Shown here: positions 35,873 to 44,836 of the stretch, one piece after another | Position numbering within the stretch: position 1 is the first letter of the stretch | Layout of the letters: each line of letters starts with the position of its first letter | From: Nakamurella flavida | GTDB lineage: Bacteria > Actinomycetota > Actinomycetes > Mycobacteriales > Nakamurellaceae | Assembly: GCF_030811475.1 (NCBI RefSeq) | Contig: NZ_JAUSQV010000001.1 | Span: forward strand, 806,001 to 870,000 | Reading direction: 5' to 3' | DNA length: 64,000 bases | Notes under the pieces: generated by a model | Database searches by the model: none | Told to the model about the DNA's origin: nothing | What the model saw: the letters and a program-made list of their open reading frames with translations, nothing else | Position numbers and translations under genes: made by a program

Positions 35873-36237
35873 CAGAAGGCCTCGATCCGGTGGTCGAGCA
35901 CGGGATCCCCGCCCAGCGGCCACAGGATGCCCACCACGTCGAAGCGGGTGGACACCCACGGCGTCCGGTGACCGGCGAGCCACAACTGGGCCAGGCGCCG
36001 CAGCCGACGGCGCTTGCCCGGGGTCACGGACTCCATCGGGGTGCCGTAGCCGACCCCACGCCGGGTCTTGACCTCGCAGAACACCGCGGTGCCGTGGCCG
36101 TCGGTGGCCACGATGTCCAGTTCCCCCTCCCGGCACCGCCAGTTGCGGTCGAGCACGATCAACCCGCTGCGTTCCAGCTCGGCCACCGCCAGCTCTTCCC
36201 CGGCCCGGCCCAACTCGTCCTTCGCCGCCATGTCCAC
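35872..36237 (-). CDS. YraN/UPF0102-family endonuclease-fold protein
   Basis: 121-residue restriction-endonuclease-like protein. Catalytic-type residues appear in order: Glu in GRAGEELAVAEL, REGELDIVATDG (Asp) and VFCEVKTRR (E-x-K). It probably acts on branched or damaged DNA, although the cellular role is poorly known. The start is GTG 36237; the ATG at 36231 is an equally plausible alternative. First gene of the yraN-comM-dprA set, usually found next to rnhB in actinobacteria. Confidence 0.92.
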   Translation of the reverse strand: MDMAAKDELGRAGEELAVAELERSGLIVLDRNWRCREGELDIVATDGHGTAVFCEVKTRRGVGYGTPMESVTPGKRRRLRRLAQLWLAGHRTPWVSTRFDVVGILWPLGGDPVLDHRIEAF

Positions 36238-36500
36238 CCGTCCGCTCCACGTCCCGATGTGCCGAGTGCGGCACGGCAGTCAGGGTGGAACGGTTGAACG
36301 GCGCACGGGCCGCGGGGGTGCAGGATGTGGATGGTTCTGCACATGGGGACAAACCCGGTGCGGACGGACCGACCACGTGCTGCGCTGTCGGTCCCCGGAA
36401 CCACAGTCACGACCGGCAGTACCCCTGACCCCGACCGGGAACCGACCACCGGGATCAGCACCAGGAACGACCACCGAACACCGAACACGGGAGTCCAGCA

Positions 36501-36986
36501 ATGGCGCGCCGCAGTATCGTTCTCTACACCTCGGACCTCTCCGGCAAGGAGATCGCCGAGAGCGACCAGATGGCCGAGATCCGGGTCCTGGACCACCCCT
36601 CGATCGACCACCCGGTCAAGCTCGACGCCTTCGTGCTCGAGGTCGCCTCCATGCAGGAGACGAAGCGCGACCTGGTCACCCTGGATCTCGTGCTCCCCGG
36701 CGAACGGCCGCAGCGGATGGTGCTGGACCAGGCGGACTTCGACCGGCTGATCACCCGCGGCGACGTCCAGGACGTGCTCGACGGAGCCGAGGAGCTGGAG
36801 GACGACGGGCCGGCACGGTTGCGCGCGCAGACCGCCGGTCGGGCCGCGGCGATCTCCAGCACGAAGCGAGATCCGTCGCAGATCCAGGCGATCCGCGACT
36901 GGGCCCGGCAGAACGGCTACCAGGTCAGCGACCGGGGACGCATCAAGGCCGAGATCGAACAGGCCTACCAGGACGCCCACCAGTAG
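36501..36986 (+). CDS. Lsr2-like nucleoid-associated protein
   Basis: 161 residues. The C-terminal 40 residues (QIQAIRDWARQNGYQVS then DRGRIKAEI) match the Lsr2 DNA-binding domain, including the RGR minor-groove hook at residues 145-147. The N-terminus differs from classical Lsr2 (about 112 aa): it starts ARRSIVLYTSDLSGKEIAES and continues as a longer beta-rich segment to about residue 85, followed by an acidic linker. Lsr2 silences AT-rich, acquired DNA, so this could be a paralogue with another oligomerisation mode. It is the only rightward gene between dprA and glnD and interrupts the usual yraN-DUF2469 neighbourhood. Confidence 0.85.
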   Translation: MARRSIVLYTSDLSGKEIAESDQMAEIRVLDHPSIDHPVKLDAFVLEVASMQETKRDLVTLDLVLPGERPQRMVLDQADFDRLITRGDVQDVLDGAEELEDDGPARLRAQTAGRAAAISSTKRDPSQIQAIRDWARQNGYQVSDRGRIKAEIEQAYQDAHQ

Positions 36987-37031
36987 AACCGCCCGGGCGC
37001 CCCGGACAGAGCTCCGGGAGCGCCCGGCGGA

Positions 37032-37352
37032 TCAGGTGAACGGCCCGTTCTCCGGCAGGCGGAGATCGGGCTTCTCCAGCTCCTCGATGTTGACGTCCTT
37101 GAAGGTGACCACGCGGACGTTCTTCACGAAACGGGCAGGTCGGTACATGTCCCACACCCAGGCGTCGGACATCCGCACCTCGAAGTACATGTCCCCGTCG
37201 GGGCTGCGCACCTGCAGGTCCACCGCGTTGCACAGATAGAAGCGTCGCTCGGTCTCCACCACGTACGCGAACTGCCCCACGATGTCGCGGTACTCCCGGT
37301 AGAGCTGCAGCTCCATCTCGGTCTCGTACTGCTCGAGATCCTCTGCGCTCAC
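37032..37352 (-). CDS. DUF2469-domain protein
   Basis: 106-residue actinobacteria-specific protein of unknown function, almost invariant in the phylum: SAEDLEQYETEMELQLYREY, GQFAYVVETERRFYLCN, SDAWVWDMYRPARFVK and VTFKDVNIEELEKPDLRLPE. GTG 37352 was chosen because it begins the conserved N-terminus and has GGAAGG upstream at a good distance. It sits downstream of rnhB, as in Mycobacterium (Rv2901c). Confidence 0.95.
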   Translation of the reverse strand: MSAEDLEQYETEMELQLYREYRDIVGQFAYVVETERRFYLCNAVDLQVRSPDGDMYFEVRMSDAWVWDMYRPARFVKNVRVVTFKDVNIEELEKPDLRLPENGPFT

Positions 37353-37450
37353 GTCGACCTTCCGTACTCTCGCCACCCGGCGCCGCACCGGGCCGGTCCT
37401 CTGCTCGTCACGCCGCCGTCCTCACGGGGCGGGCGGGCGTGCGTGGCCCA

Positions 37451-38257
37451 TCATCCCTCACGCTCCGCGTCACCGGTCGGCAACCGCCAGCTGCGGCGGT
37501 GCACCGGGCTGGGGCCGTGGTTGCGCAGGGCGTCGACGTGTTCGGCGGTCCCGTAGCCCTTGTTGATCGCGAAGCCGTACTGCGGGTGCCGGTCGTGCAG
37601 ATCCACCAGCAGACCGTCGCGTTCGGTCTTGGCCAGCACACTGGCCCCGGCCACGGCCGCGCAGGTCAGATCGGCCTTGATGCGGACGCGGACCGGGAGG
37701 TCGTCCTGGGCCACCGCGGGGAAACCCGGCGGCGGGGACAGCGGCTGCGGTGTCGGGCCCGTCCACGTGTCGGCGGGGAACAGCTCGGGATCCGCCGGCT
37801 CGTCGGTGACCGGCGGCGGAGCAGGCCAGGTCAGATAGTCGTGGGAACCGTCCAACAGCACCAGGTCCACCGGACCGGCGAGCTGGGCCAGGGCCCGGCG
37901 ACCGGCGGCCCGCAGCGCCGCGATGATGCCCCAGGCGTCGATCTCGTCCGGTGAGGCATGCCCGACGGCGTACTCCCCCACCCATCGGCGCACCGGCGTC
38001 ACCAGACGCTGCCGCACCGCGGGACTGAGCAGCTTGGAGTCCTTCAGACCGGCCGGAACGCGGCCGATGGTCCCGGTGACCACCACGACGCCGACGGTGA
38101 CCGGGCCGGCCAGGGCACCCCGTCCGACCTCGTCCATCGCCGCCAACCGGACGGCACCGGAACGCAGCAGCTCCTTCTCGAACCGCAGATCGGGCCGGCC
38201 GCCCCGGGGTGGGGTCACCGGCTTGCGTGGCCGTCGCACGGCCGTGGCCGCCGTCAT
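37451..38257 (-). CDS. rnhB: Ribonuclease HII
   Basis: 268-residue RNase HII, which removes ribonucleotides misincorporated in DNA and RNA primers. AMDEVGRGALAGPV carries the first Asp-Glu pair, LLDGSHDYL the second Asp, and the NKGYGTAEHVDALRNHGP box closes the active site. A Pro-rich loop of about 40 residues (PPVTDEPADPELFPADTW region) is inserted after the second Asp, a feature of many actinobacterial copies. ATG 38257 overlaps the lepB stop as ATGA. Confidence 0.96.
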   Translation of the reverse strand: MTAATAVRRPRKPVTPPRGGRPDLRFEKELLRSGAVRLAAMDEVGRGALAGPVTVGVVVVTGTIGRVPAGLKDSKLLSPAVRQRLVTPVRRWVGEYAVGHASPDEIDAWGIIAALRAAGRRALAQLAGPVDLVLLDGSHDYLTWPAPPPVTDEPADPELFPADTWTGPTPQPLSPPPGFPAVAQDDLPVRVRIKADLTCAAVAGASVLAKTERDGLLVDLHDRHPQYGFAINKGYGTAEHVDALRNHGPSPVHRRSWRLPTGDAEREG

Positions 38258-39249
38258 CGAGCCGTCCGCCGCTCCGCCCGTCGGGTGCGACGCCGCCGGC
38301 GACGACCCGGCGTCATGGCCACCCCGCCCCGCAGCACCATCGTCCCGAGCAGGCCCAGAGCGGGCGCGGCCGCGGTGGACACCCCCGCCCCGGAGGACAG
38401 GGCAAGGGCCTGTGCGGAGGGATCGATGTCCGGGTTGCCGATCGTCCCCCACCGGGAGGGCGGCATGACGATGAAGATGGCCTTGCCGATCACGTTGTCG
38501 ACCGGGACGGGGCCCTGGCACTGCGCCCCGTTGCCCGGGGGCTGACCCTGGCACTGGTAGGAGGAGTCGGCGGAGTCGGACCGATGGTCACCCATCATCC
38601 AGATCTGCCCCTCCGGGATGGTGACGGGGCCGAAGCAGCGGCTGGACAGCGGGACGCTCTGACAGTCCTGCACACCGGGGACGAACGGGATCGGCTCGTA
38701 GATGTACGGCTCGTCCAGGCTCCGCCCGTCGACCATCACGTTCCCGGTGGCATCACAGCACTCCACCGTCTGACCGCCGGTGGCGATCACCCGCTTCACG
38801 AAATCCTTCTCGTCGGGCGGGGCGATGCCGACGACCGACCCGACCGAGGCGGCCAGCGAGGAGAACCAGTTGGACGGGCTGTTGATGCGGACCTCGGGCA
38901 CCCAGTTCTCCGGGCCCTTGAACACCGCGACATCGCCCGGTTGCGGGTCTCGGAAGTCGTAGACCACCTTGTTGGCCAGGATGCGGTCCCCGCCGGACGC
39001 GGCACCGTGCAGCGTGGTCTCCATCGACCCGGAGGGCACGTAGTAGACCTTCACCAGGAACGTCTGGATGAGGAAGGTCAGCACGAACGCGATGACGATG
39101 AGGATCGGGAACTCGATCCAGAACGGGCGCTTCTTCTTCGGCGCCCGAGCGGTGCCGCCGGAACCGGCGGCCGGGGCCGACCCCGTCGGGTCCCCGTCCG
39201 GTTCCTGTGGGTCGACGGGACCGGGTGCGGCAGAACGATCGTCACTCAT
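38254..39249 (-). CDS. lepB: Signal peptidase I
   Basis: 331-residue type I signal peptidase that releases secreted proteins from the membrane. A 40-residue cytoplasmic tail precedes one transmembrane helix (FPILIVIAFVLTFLIQTFLV). The catalytic Ser is in PSGSMETT and the Lys in DFVKRVIATGG; box E is GDHRSDSADS. The C-terminus adds a second hydrophobic stretch (ALGLLGTMVLRGG) and an Arg-rich end (RRRRRRTRRAERR), so the tail probably returns to the cytoplasm. ATG 39249 has TAATCT 8 nt upstream, a candidate -10. Confidence 0.96.
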   Translation of the reverse strand: MSDDRSAAPGPVDPQEPDGDPTGSAPAAGSGGTARAPKKKRPFWIEFPILIVIAFVLTFLIQTFLVKVYYVPSGSMETTLHGAASGGDRILANKVVYDFRDPQPGDVAVFKGPENWVPEVRINSPSNWFSSLAASVGSVVGIAPPDEKDFVKRVIATGGQTVECCDATGNVMVDGRSLDEPYIYEPIPFVPGVQDCQSVPLSSRCFGPVTIPEGQIWMMGDHRSDSADSSYQCQGQPPGNGAQCQGPVPVDNVIGKAIFIVMPPSRWGTIGNPDIDPSAQALALSSGAGVSTAAAPALGLLGTMVLRGGVAMTPGRRRRRRTRRAERRTAR

Positions 39250-39277
39250 CGCGGTTCAGATTACGGGTCGGCGCGGT

Positions 39278-39302
39278 GTCCTCGTGGTGTGCCACGAGGG
39301 AC
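39278..39302 (-). terminator. Hairpin between rplS and lepB
   Basis: GTCCTCGTGG (39278-39287) pairs with CCACGAGGGAC (39292-39302), with one bulged G and a 4-nt loop, downstream of the rplS stop. Confidence 0.6.
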
Positions 39303-39383
39303 CGGGGACAGCAAAGACCGCCGCGTCCGACCCGACGAGCGGGACGGCCACGGCGGCCGGTGATGCTGAGGTTCAGCGCACGA

Positions 39384-39740
39384 TCACTTGACGATCGGGG
39401 TGCGCTTCTCCTTGATCTTGGCGGCCTTCCCGCGCAGCTCGCGCAGGTAGTAGAGCTTGGCGCGACGCACGTCACCGCGGGTCACGAGCTCGACCTTGTC
39501 GATGTTCGGGGAGTGCACCGGGAAGGTGCGCTCGACGCCGACACCGAAGCTGATCTTCCGGACGGTGAAGGTCTCGCGGATGCCGCCGTTCTGGCGACGG
39601 ATGACGTGCCCGGCGAAGACCTGCACACGGGAGCGCGTGCCCTCGATGACCTTCACGTGCACCCGAACGGTGTCACCGGGACGGAAGTCCGGCATGTCGG
39701 TCCGCAACGAGGCGGAGTCCAGTTCGTCCAGGGTCTGCAT
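39384..39740 (-). CDS. rplS: 50S ribosomal protein L19
   Basis: 118 residues, standard length. L19 lies at the 30S-50S interface. Landmarks are [49 protein letters not shown] and [15 protein letters not shown]. It has its own promoter region upstream (motif at 39810-39825), separate from trmD. Confidence 0.98.
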   Translation of the reverse strand: MQTLDELDSASLRTDMPDFRPGDTVRVHVKVIEGTRSRVQVFAGHVIRRQNGGIRETFTVRKISFGVGVERTFPVHSPNIDKVELVTRGDVRRAKLYYLRELRGKAAKIKEKRTPIVK

Positions 39741-39809
39741 GTCAACAATCCTTCGAGTCGATCAGTCGTGGCGGGTGGCGATCGGGTCAACACCCGAACG
39801 GCAACCCCT

Positions 39810-39825
39810 CTATTCTGCCAGACGG
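39810..39825 (-). promoter_or_regulatory. Conserved rplS promoter motif
   Basis: On the minus strand CCGTCTGGCAGAATAG, 14 of 16 identical to the element upstream of rpsP (42090-42105). CAGAAT fits a -10 hexamer. It ends about 70 nt before the rplS ATG. Confidence 0.55.
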
Positions 39826-39842
39826 CGCGGCAGCAAGGGAAA

Positions 39843-40685
39843 TCATCCCCGCCGGGCCCGGCGGGCCGCCGCCTTCTCGGCCTTCGTCCGGCGGGCCTGA
39901 GCGGATTCCTCCGCGCGCCGCAGGGCGGGTTCGGGCACCGGGACCTGTTCGGCGACCAGGACCGCGACGTCGGCCTCGTCCAGGGTGTCGGCGTCCAGCA
40001 CGGCGAGCAGGTCCGGCCGCCGACGGGCAGTGCGCCGCAGGGACTCGTCACGCTGCCACCGGGCCACGGCCGCGTGGTCCCCCGAGGTCAGCACGGCCGG
40101 GATGGGACGGCCACGGTAGACCGGGGGCCGGGTGTACTGCGGGTGTTCCAGCAGGCCCGGCGATCCGGCGCCGAACGAGTCGGTCACCGCGGACTCGGGA
40201 TTGCCGAGCACCCCGGGGAGCAGGCGGGCGACGGCCTCGACCATCACCAGGACGGCCACCTCGCCGCCGGCGAGCACGTAGTCGCCGATGGAGATCTCGC
40301 GCACGGCCATGGTCTCGGCGGCCACGTCGGCCACCCGCTGGTCGATGCCCTCGTAGCGGCCGCAGGCGAACACCAGGTGCTGCGCTCCGGCCAGCTCGGC
40401 CGCGAGAGTCTGGTCGAGACGTTCACCGGCGGGGGTGGGGACGACCAGCACGGTGTCCGGTCCGGCCACGGCGTCCAACGCCCGTCCCCAGACGTCGGCC
40501 CGCATCACCATTCCGGCGCCACCGCCGTACGGGCTGTCGTCCACGGTGCGATGCCGATCGGTGGCGAACTGCCGCAGGTCGTGCACGGCGAGGGCGAACC
40601 GCCCGTCCTGCTGGGCCCGGCCGACCAGGGAGGCGCGCAACGGATCCAGGTACTCCGGGAAGAGCGTGATGACGTCGATGCGCAC
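39843..40685 (-). CDS. trmD: tRNA (guanine-N1)-methyltransferase TrmD
   Basis: 280-residue SPOUT methyltransferase that makes m1G37 next to the anticodon, preventing frameshifts. The trefoil-knot SAM-site segments are FACGRYEGIDQRV and ISIGDYVLAGGEVA, and the catalytic region is RRTARRRPDLLAVLD. The C-terminal 25 residues are Ala/Arg-rich and extend beyond the usual end. The GTG start at 40685 gives the family N-terminus RIDVITLFPEY. Follows rimM in the usual order. Confidence 0.97.
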   Translation of the reverse strand: MRIDVITLFPEYLDPLRASLVGRAQQDGRFALAVHDLRQFATDRHRTVDDSPYGGGAGMVMRADVWGRALDAVAGPDTVLVVPTPAGERLDQTLAAELAGAQHLVFACGRYEGIDQRVADVAAETMAVREISIGDYVLAGGEVAVLVMVEAVARLLPGVLGNPESAVTDSFGAGSPGLLEHPQYTRPPVYRGRPIPAVLTSGDHAAVARWQRDESLRRTARRRPDLLAVLDADTLDEADVAVLVAEQVPVPEPALRRAEESAQARRTKAEKAAARRARRG

Positions 40686-40748
40686 GTCGCCTCCCTTCCT
40701 GCGCGTTCCGGCCCGCCCGCCGGCCGGGTCAGCGGCCGACGGGCGCGG

Positions 40749-41261
40749 TCAGGACGCGAACATGCCGTCCGGCGGGTCGATGACCAGGAAGCCGCCCGGC
40801 AGATCGACGGTGGGCACGATGGCCGAGACGAACGGGACCAGTTCGTCCTCGACGTCACCGCCCCGGCGGACCTGCAGCACCGGCGCGGCCGGGGGGTGCA
40901 GGACGTCGACGACCTCGCCGAGGACAGTGCCGTCGCCCAGCCGGGCCGACAACCCGATCAACTGGTGGTCGTAGAACTCGTCGTCGTCCATGGGCGGCGG
41001 AAGTTCGTCGCTGTCGACGAGCAGGGTGGTGCCCCGCAGCGTCTCGGCGGCGTTCCGGTCCTCGATGCCCTCGAACCCGACGACGAGCACCGGCCCGGAC
41101 TTCCGGAAGCCGGCGACGGTGAGCGGGCCGCGACCCGCCGGATCGGTCAACAGCTCCGATCCGGCGGCGAAGCGGTCAGCGGGGTCGTCCGTGCTGATCT
41201 GCACGGTGACCTCGCCCTTCACCCCGTGGGGGCGGCCGACGAGTCCGACCTGGACGAACAT
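40749..41261 (-). CDS. rimM: 16S rRNA maturation factor RimM
   Basis: 170 residues: an N-terminal beta-barrel (VQVGLVGRPHGVKGEVTVQ) and a C-terminal PRC barrel (LIGLSARLGDGTVLGEVVDVL). RimM binds S19 and helps form the 30S head. ATG 41261 begins the conserved N-terminus; upstream GTG codons in frame are less likely. Start and end fit between khpA and trmD. Confidence 0.96.
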   Translation of the reverse strand: MFVQVGLVGRPHGVKGEVTVQISTDDPADRFAAGSELLTDPAGRGPLTVAGFRKSGPVLVVGFEGIEDRNAAETLRGTTLLVDSDELPPPMDDDEFYDHQLIGLSARLGDGTVLGEVVDVLHPPAAPVLQVRRGGDVEDELVPFVSAIVPTVDLPGGFLVIDPPDGMFAS

Positions 41262-41274
41262 CGCGACGACCTGT

Positions 41275-41514
41275 TCAGCGATCCGTGTCGACGACGTCGA
41301 CCCGGATGCCACGGCCGCCGACGGCGGACATCACCGTGCGCAGCGCGGTGGCCGTGCGGCCCCCGCGCCCGATGACCTTGCCGAGATCGTCGGGGTGGAC
41401 GCGCACCTGCAGGGTGCGGCCACGACGACCGGTGGTCATCTCGACGCTGACGTCCTCGTCGTGCTCGACGATGCCCCGGACCAGGTGGTCCAGGGCGTCC
41501 TCCAGCACACTCAC
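41275..41514 (-). CDS. khpA: KH-domain RNA-binding protein KhpA
   Basis: 79-residue single type-II KH domain. The GxxG loop is [16 protein letters not shown], followed by [11 protein letters not shown]. In Firmicutes KhpA pairs with KhpB to control cell-size mRNAs; its actinobacterial job is less clear, but the place between rpsP and rimM is conserved. GTG 41514 overlaps the rpsP stop (GTGA); GTG 41508 is an alternative. Confidence 0.95.
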   Translation of the reverse strand: MSVLEDALDHLVRGIVEHDEDVSVEMTTGRRGRTLQVRVHPDDLGKVIGRGGRTATALRTVMSAVGGRGIRVDVVDTDR

Positions 41515-41960
41515 TCGGCGGTCGGCGCCGATTCGGCGCTCTCCGCGGGCGCCTCGGCCGGGGTCTCGGCCTTGGGCGCACGCTTGCGCTGGGTGGTGGC
41601 GGAATTGTTGTCGTCCTCGCCGATGGAGGCCATGGCCGCCTCGTAGAGGGCCTTCTTGTCGACCTTCTCCGGCTGCGGGCGCAGGGTGCCCTCGGTGCCC
41701 GGCAGGCCCTTGTGCTTCTGCCAGTCGCCGGTCACCTTGAGCAGGGCCTCGACGGACTCGGTCGGCTGGGCGCCGACGGACAGCCAGTACAGGGCACGCG
41801 CGGAGTCGATCTCGATGACGCTGGGGTCGGCCTTCGGGTGGTACTTCCCGATCGCCTCGATGGCCCGGCCGCTGCGGCGGGTGCGGGAATCGGCGACGAC
41901 GATGCGGTAGTACGGCTCGCGGATCTTGCCGAAGCGAGCGAGCTTGATCTTGACAGCCAC
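41511..41960 (-). CDS. rpsP: 30S ribosomal protein S16
   Basis: 149 residues. The S16 core (about 1-85) begins [20 protein letters not shown] and contains the [15 protein letters not shown] stretch. The C-terminal 60 residues are a charged, Ala/Glu/Pro-rich tail ending ESAPTAE, found in actinobacterial S16 but absent in E. coli. GTG start at 41960. Heads the rpsP-khpA-rimM-trmD set. Confidence 0.97.
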   Translation of the reverse strand: MAVKIKLARFGKIREPYYRIVVADSRTRRSGRAIEAIGKYHPKADPSVIEIDSARALYWLSVGAQPTESVEALLKVTGDWQKHKGLPGTEGTLRPQPEKVDKKALYEAAMASIGEDDNNSATTQRKRAPKAETPAEAPAESAESAPTAE

Positions 41961-42089
41961 GGTGGTGACTACTCCTTGACGGTGTGCTGCGGTGGGCGGG
42001 CGTCCGGCCTCCGCGTGGGGTTGCGGGACCAGGACACACCAAATGGCGGCCGCATCCGGGGAGAGGGTCCGAACGCGAGCCGTAAGACG

Positions 42090-42105
42090 CCATCCTGCCA
42101 GACGG
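42090..42105 (-). promoter_or_regulatory. Conserved rpsP promoter motif
   Basis: Minus strand CCGTCTGGCAGGATGG, the partner of the rplS element. CAGGAT fits the -10 and lies about 130 nt before the rpsP GTG, leaving room for a structured leader. Confidence 0.55.
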
Positions 42106-42112
42106 AGCCGGG

Positions 42113-43201
42113 TCAGGGCGAACCGACGACGACCCGACCGGACCGCATCACCAGCGACGGATGCCGGAGCACCGCCGGCTCGGCGACGGGATCGGCCGGA
42201 TGGAGCACGAGGTCGGCGCTGTCCCCCGGCTCCCAGGTCGACAGTCCGAGCCAGTCCCGGGCCTCGCGGCCGGCGGCGGCCAGCACCCGTCGCGGCGGGG
42301 CCACCCGGTTCAGCGCCAGCACCTCGTCGACGATGCGGCCGTGCTCCACGAACCCGCCGGCGTCCGTCCCGGCGTGGACGGCGACACCGGCCTCGAACGC
42401 CGAGGCGAACGTGGCGTCACTGCGCGCATGCAGGTCCCGCATGTGCTTGGCGTAGGCGGGGTAGCGGTCGGCGGCGTCCGCGAAGGTCGGGAAATTGGCG
42501 ATGTTGATCATCGTCGGCACGAGGTGCACACCCTGGTCGACCACGGCGGCCAGGGACTCCTCGGTCAGCCCGGTGCCGTGCTCGAGACAGTCGATGCCGG
42601 CGGCCAGCAGCCCCGGGATCGCGTCCTCGCCGAAGACGTGTGCGGTGACCCGTGCGCCGCCGTCGTGGGCGACGGCCACCGCGCAGGCGAGCACGTCGTC
42701 CGGCCAGAGCGGGGCGAGATCACCGAGGGAACGGTCGATCCAATCCCCCACCACCTTGATCCAGCCGTCGCCGTAGGCGACCTGGCGGGCGACCTCGGCC
42801 GGCAGATCGGCCGGGTCGTCCAGGTCGACGCCGAGGTCGCGGATGTAACGCTTGGGCCGGGCGATGTGCCGACCGGCGCGGAGGAGCACGGGCAGATCGG
42901 GTCGGTCGACCAGCGGCCGGGTGTCCAGCGGTGACCCGCAGTCCCGGATGGCCAGCACCCCGGTGGCCAGGTCCGTCCGGGCCTGCTCCTCGGCCTCGGC
43001 CAGGTCCACCGCTCCCCGCGCCGAGTAGCCGACGTGGCAGTGGGCGTCCACCAGACCGGGCGAGACGAACCCGCGGAGGACCCGGTCGGGTCGTGCCCGT
43101 CCGGGAGGCGGGACGAAGACCCCGTCCTGCACCCAGAGGTCCACCTCGTCGCCGGTGACCGCGTCGGGCCCGACGATCCGGAGCAGTTCGGCGTCCGGCA
43201 C
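42113..43201 (-). CDS. Amidohydrolase (imidazolonepropionase-like)
   Basis: 362-residue metal-dependent hydrolase. The HxH motif is VDAHCHVGY, later ligands lie in VTAHVFGE and CLEHGTGL, and the terminal Asp is in [10 protein letters not shown]. The barrel is flanked by small beta domains at both ends (residues 1-55 and 325-362). Its position next to ffh matches Rv2915c of M. tuberculosis, whose substrate is also unknown. GTG 43201 is used; the ffh stop lies 5 bp upstream. Confidence 0.88.
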   Translation of the reverse strand: MPDAELLRIVGPDAVTGDEVDLWVQDGVFVPPPGRARPDRVLRGFVSPGLVDAHCHVGYSARGAVDLAEAEEQARTDLATGVLAIRDCGSPLDTRPLVDRPDLPVLLRAGRHIARPKRYIRDLGVDLDDPADLPAEVARQVAYGDGWIKVVGDWIDRSLGDLAPLWPDDVLACAVAVAHDGGARVTAHVFGEDAIPGLLAAGIDCLEHGTGLTEESLAAVVDQGVHLVPTMINIANFPTFADAADRYPAYAKHMRDLHARSDATFASAFEAGVAVHAGTDAGGFVEHGRIVDEVLALNRVAPPRRVLAAAGREARDWLGLSTWEPGDSADLVLHPADPVAEPAVLRHPSLVMRSGRVVVGSP

Positions 43202-43206
43202 GAGGG

Positions 43207-44757
43207 CTACTTCTTCGGGAACTTCAGCGTGCTGGGGTCGAAGTCGAAACCGGGCGGCAGCTGACCGGGGGCGGCCTGTCCAGGCAATTGACCCGGACCG
43301 CCGGGACCGGCCCCGGTCATCCCGCCGAGCTCGGCCAGGTTGGGGAACCCGCCGGGCAACCCCTTCATCTTCGGGGCGGTGGGGCCACGTCCGGCGGGCT
43401 TCCTGCCCTTGCGGCCCTTGGCCGCCTTCCGGTTGGACCGTGCCCCCGGGAGGCCGAACTTGCCGGCCATCGACTGCATCATCTTGCGGGCCTCGAAGAA
43501 CCGGTCGACCAGCGCGTTCACCTGCGCCACGGTCGAGCCGGAGCCCTTGGCGATGCGCTGCCGGCGGGAGGAGTTGATGATCTTCGGATCCTGCCGCTCC
43601 CCCGGCGTCATCGACTGGATGATCGCGGCCGTCCGGTCGATGTCCCGGTCGTCGACCCCCGCGAGGGCCTCCTTCATCTGGCCGGCCCCGGGCAGCATGC
43701 CCAGCAGCCCGCCGATGGGGCCCATCTTGCGGATCATCATCATCTGCTGGAGGAAGTCGTCCAGGGTGAAGTCGTTGCCGACCAGCTTGGCCGCCATCGC
43801 CTCGGCCTCGTCGGCCTCGAACACCTGCTCGGCCTGCTCGATGAGGCTGAGCATGTCGCCCATGCCCAGGATCCGGGACGCCATCCGGTCCGGGTGGAAG
43901 GTGTCGAAGTCGGCCAGCTTCTCGCCGGTGGAGGCGAAGAGGATGGGCTGGCCGGTGACGTGCCGGACGGACAGGGCGGCACCACCGCGCGCGTCACCGT
44001 CCAGCTTGGTCAGCACCACACCGGTGAAGCCGACACCGGCCTGGAACGCCTCCGCGGTGGCGACGGCGTCCTGCCCGATCATCGCGTCGACGACGAACAG
44101 GATCTCGTCCGGGGACACCGCGTCGCGGATGTCGGCGGCCTGCTGCATCAGCTCGGCGTCCACACCCAACCGACCGGCGGTGTCCACCAGGACGACGTCG
44201 TGCTGCTTGACCTGCGCATGCCGGATCGAGTCGCGAGCCACGGCGACCGGGTCGCCGACGCCGTTGCCGGGCTCCGGGGCGTACACCTGCACCCCGGCCT
44301 GCTGGCCGACGACCTGCAGCTGGGTGACGGCGTTGGGCCGCTGGAGGTCGCAGGCGACCAGCAGGGGCGCGTGCCCCTGGTTGCGCAACCACAGTGCGAG
44401 CTTGCCGGCCAGGGTGGTCTTGCCCGCGCCCTGCAGACCGGCGAGCAGGATGACGGTCGGCGGGTTCTTGGCGAAGCGCAGTCGACGGGTCTCACCACCG
44501 AGGATGGCGACCAGTTCCTCGTTGACGATCTTGATGATCTGCTGCGCGGGGTTCAGCGCGGCGGACACCTCGGCGCCGGTGGCCCGTTCCTTGATGCGTC
44601 CGATGAAGCCGCGCACCACCGGGAGCGCGACGTCGGCCTCGAGGAGGGCGATGCGGATCTCCCGGCAGGTGGCGTCGATGTCCTGCGGGGACAGTCGGCC
44701 CTTGCCGCGGAGATTGGTGAAGATCGCGCCGAGGCGATCGGACAGGGTGTCGAACAC
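43207..44757 (-). CDS. ffh: Signal recognition particle protein Ffh
   Basis: 516-residue SRP54 GTPase. It has an N domain (to about 90), a G domain with GLQGAGKTT, VDTAGRLG and TKLDGDARGG, and a Met-rich M domain (FLQQMMMIRKMGPIGGLLGM to KMMQSMAGKFG) that holds signal peptides and 4.5S RNA. The last 65 residues are a Gly/Pro/Lys-rich tail. GTG 44757 is preceded by TAGCCT with a 6-nt gap. Its receptor FtsY is encoded 4.5 kb away. Confidence 0.98.
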   Translation of the reverse strand: MFDTLSDRLGAIFTNLRGKGRLSPQDIDATCREIRIALLEADVALPVVRGFIGRIKERATGAEVSAALNPAQQIIKIVNEELVAILGGETRRLRFAKNPPTVILLAGLQGAGKTTLAGKLALWLRNQGHAPLLVACDLQRPNAVTQLQVVGQQAGVQVYAPEPGNGVGDPVAVARDSIRHAQVKQHDVVLVDTAGRLGVDAELMQQAADIRDAVSPDEILFVVDAMIGQDAVATAEAFQAGVGFTGVVLTKLDGDARGGAALSVRHVTGQPILFASTGEKLADFDTFHPDRMASRILGMGDMLSLIEQAEQVFEADEAEAMAAKLVGNDFTLDDFLQQMMMIRKMGPIGGLLGMLPGAGQMKEALAGVDDRDIDRTAAIIQSMTPGERQDPKIINSSRRQRIAKGSGSTVAQVNALVDRFFEARKMMQSMAGKFGLPGARSNRKAAKGRKGRKPAGRGPTAPKMKGLPGGFPNLAELGGMTGAGPGGPGQLPGQAAPGQLPPGFDFDPSTLKFPKK

Positions 44758-44763
44758 TCCGAG

Positions 44764-44769
44764 AGGCTA
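44764..44769 (-). promoter_or_regulatory. Candidate -10 for leaderless ffh mRNA
   Basis: TAGCCT on the minus strand, 6 nt before the GTG start at 44757; no Shine-Dalgarno. Confidence 0.4.
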
Positions 44770-44836
44770 TCCGAGGTGAGGTCGTCGCCGGGCCGGATGC
44801 GACGACCCCGTCCTGCGGATCCTGCCGCCGGGTCCC

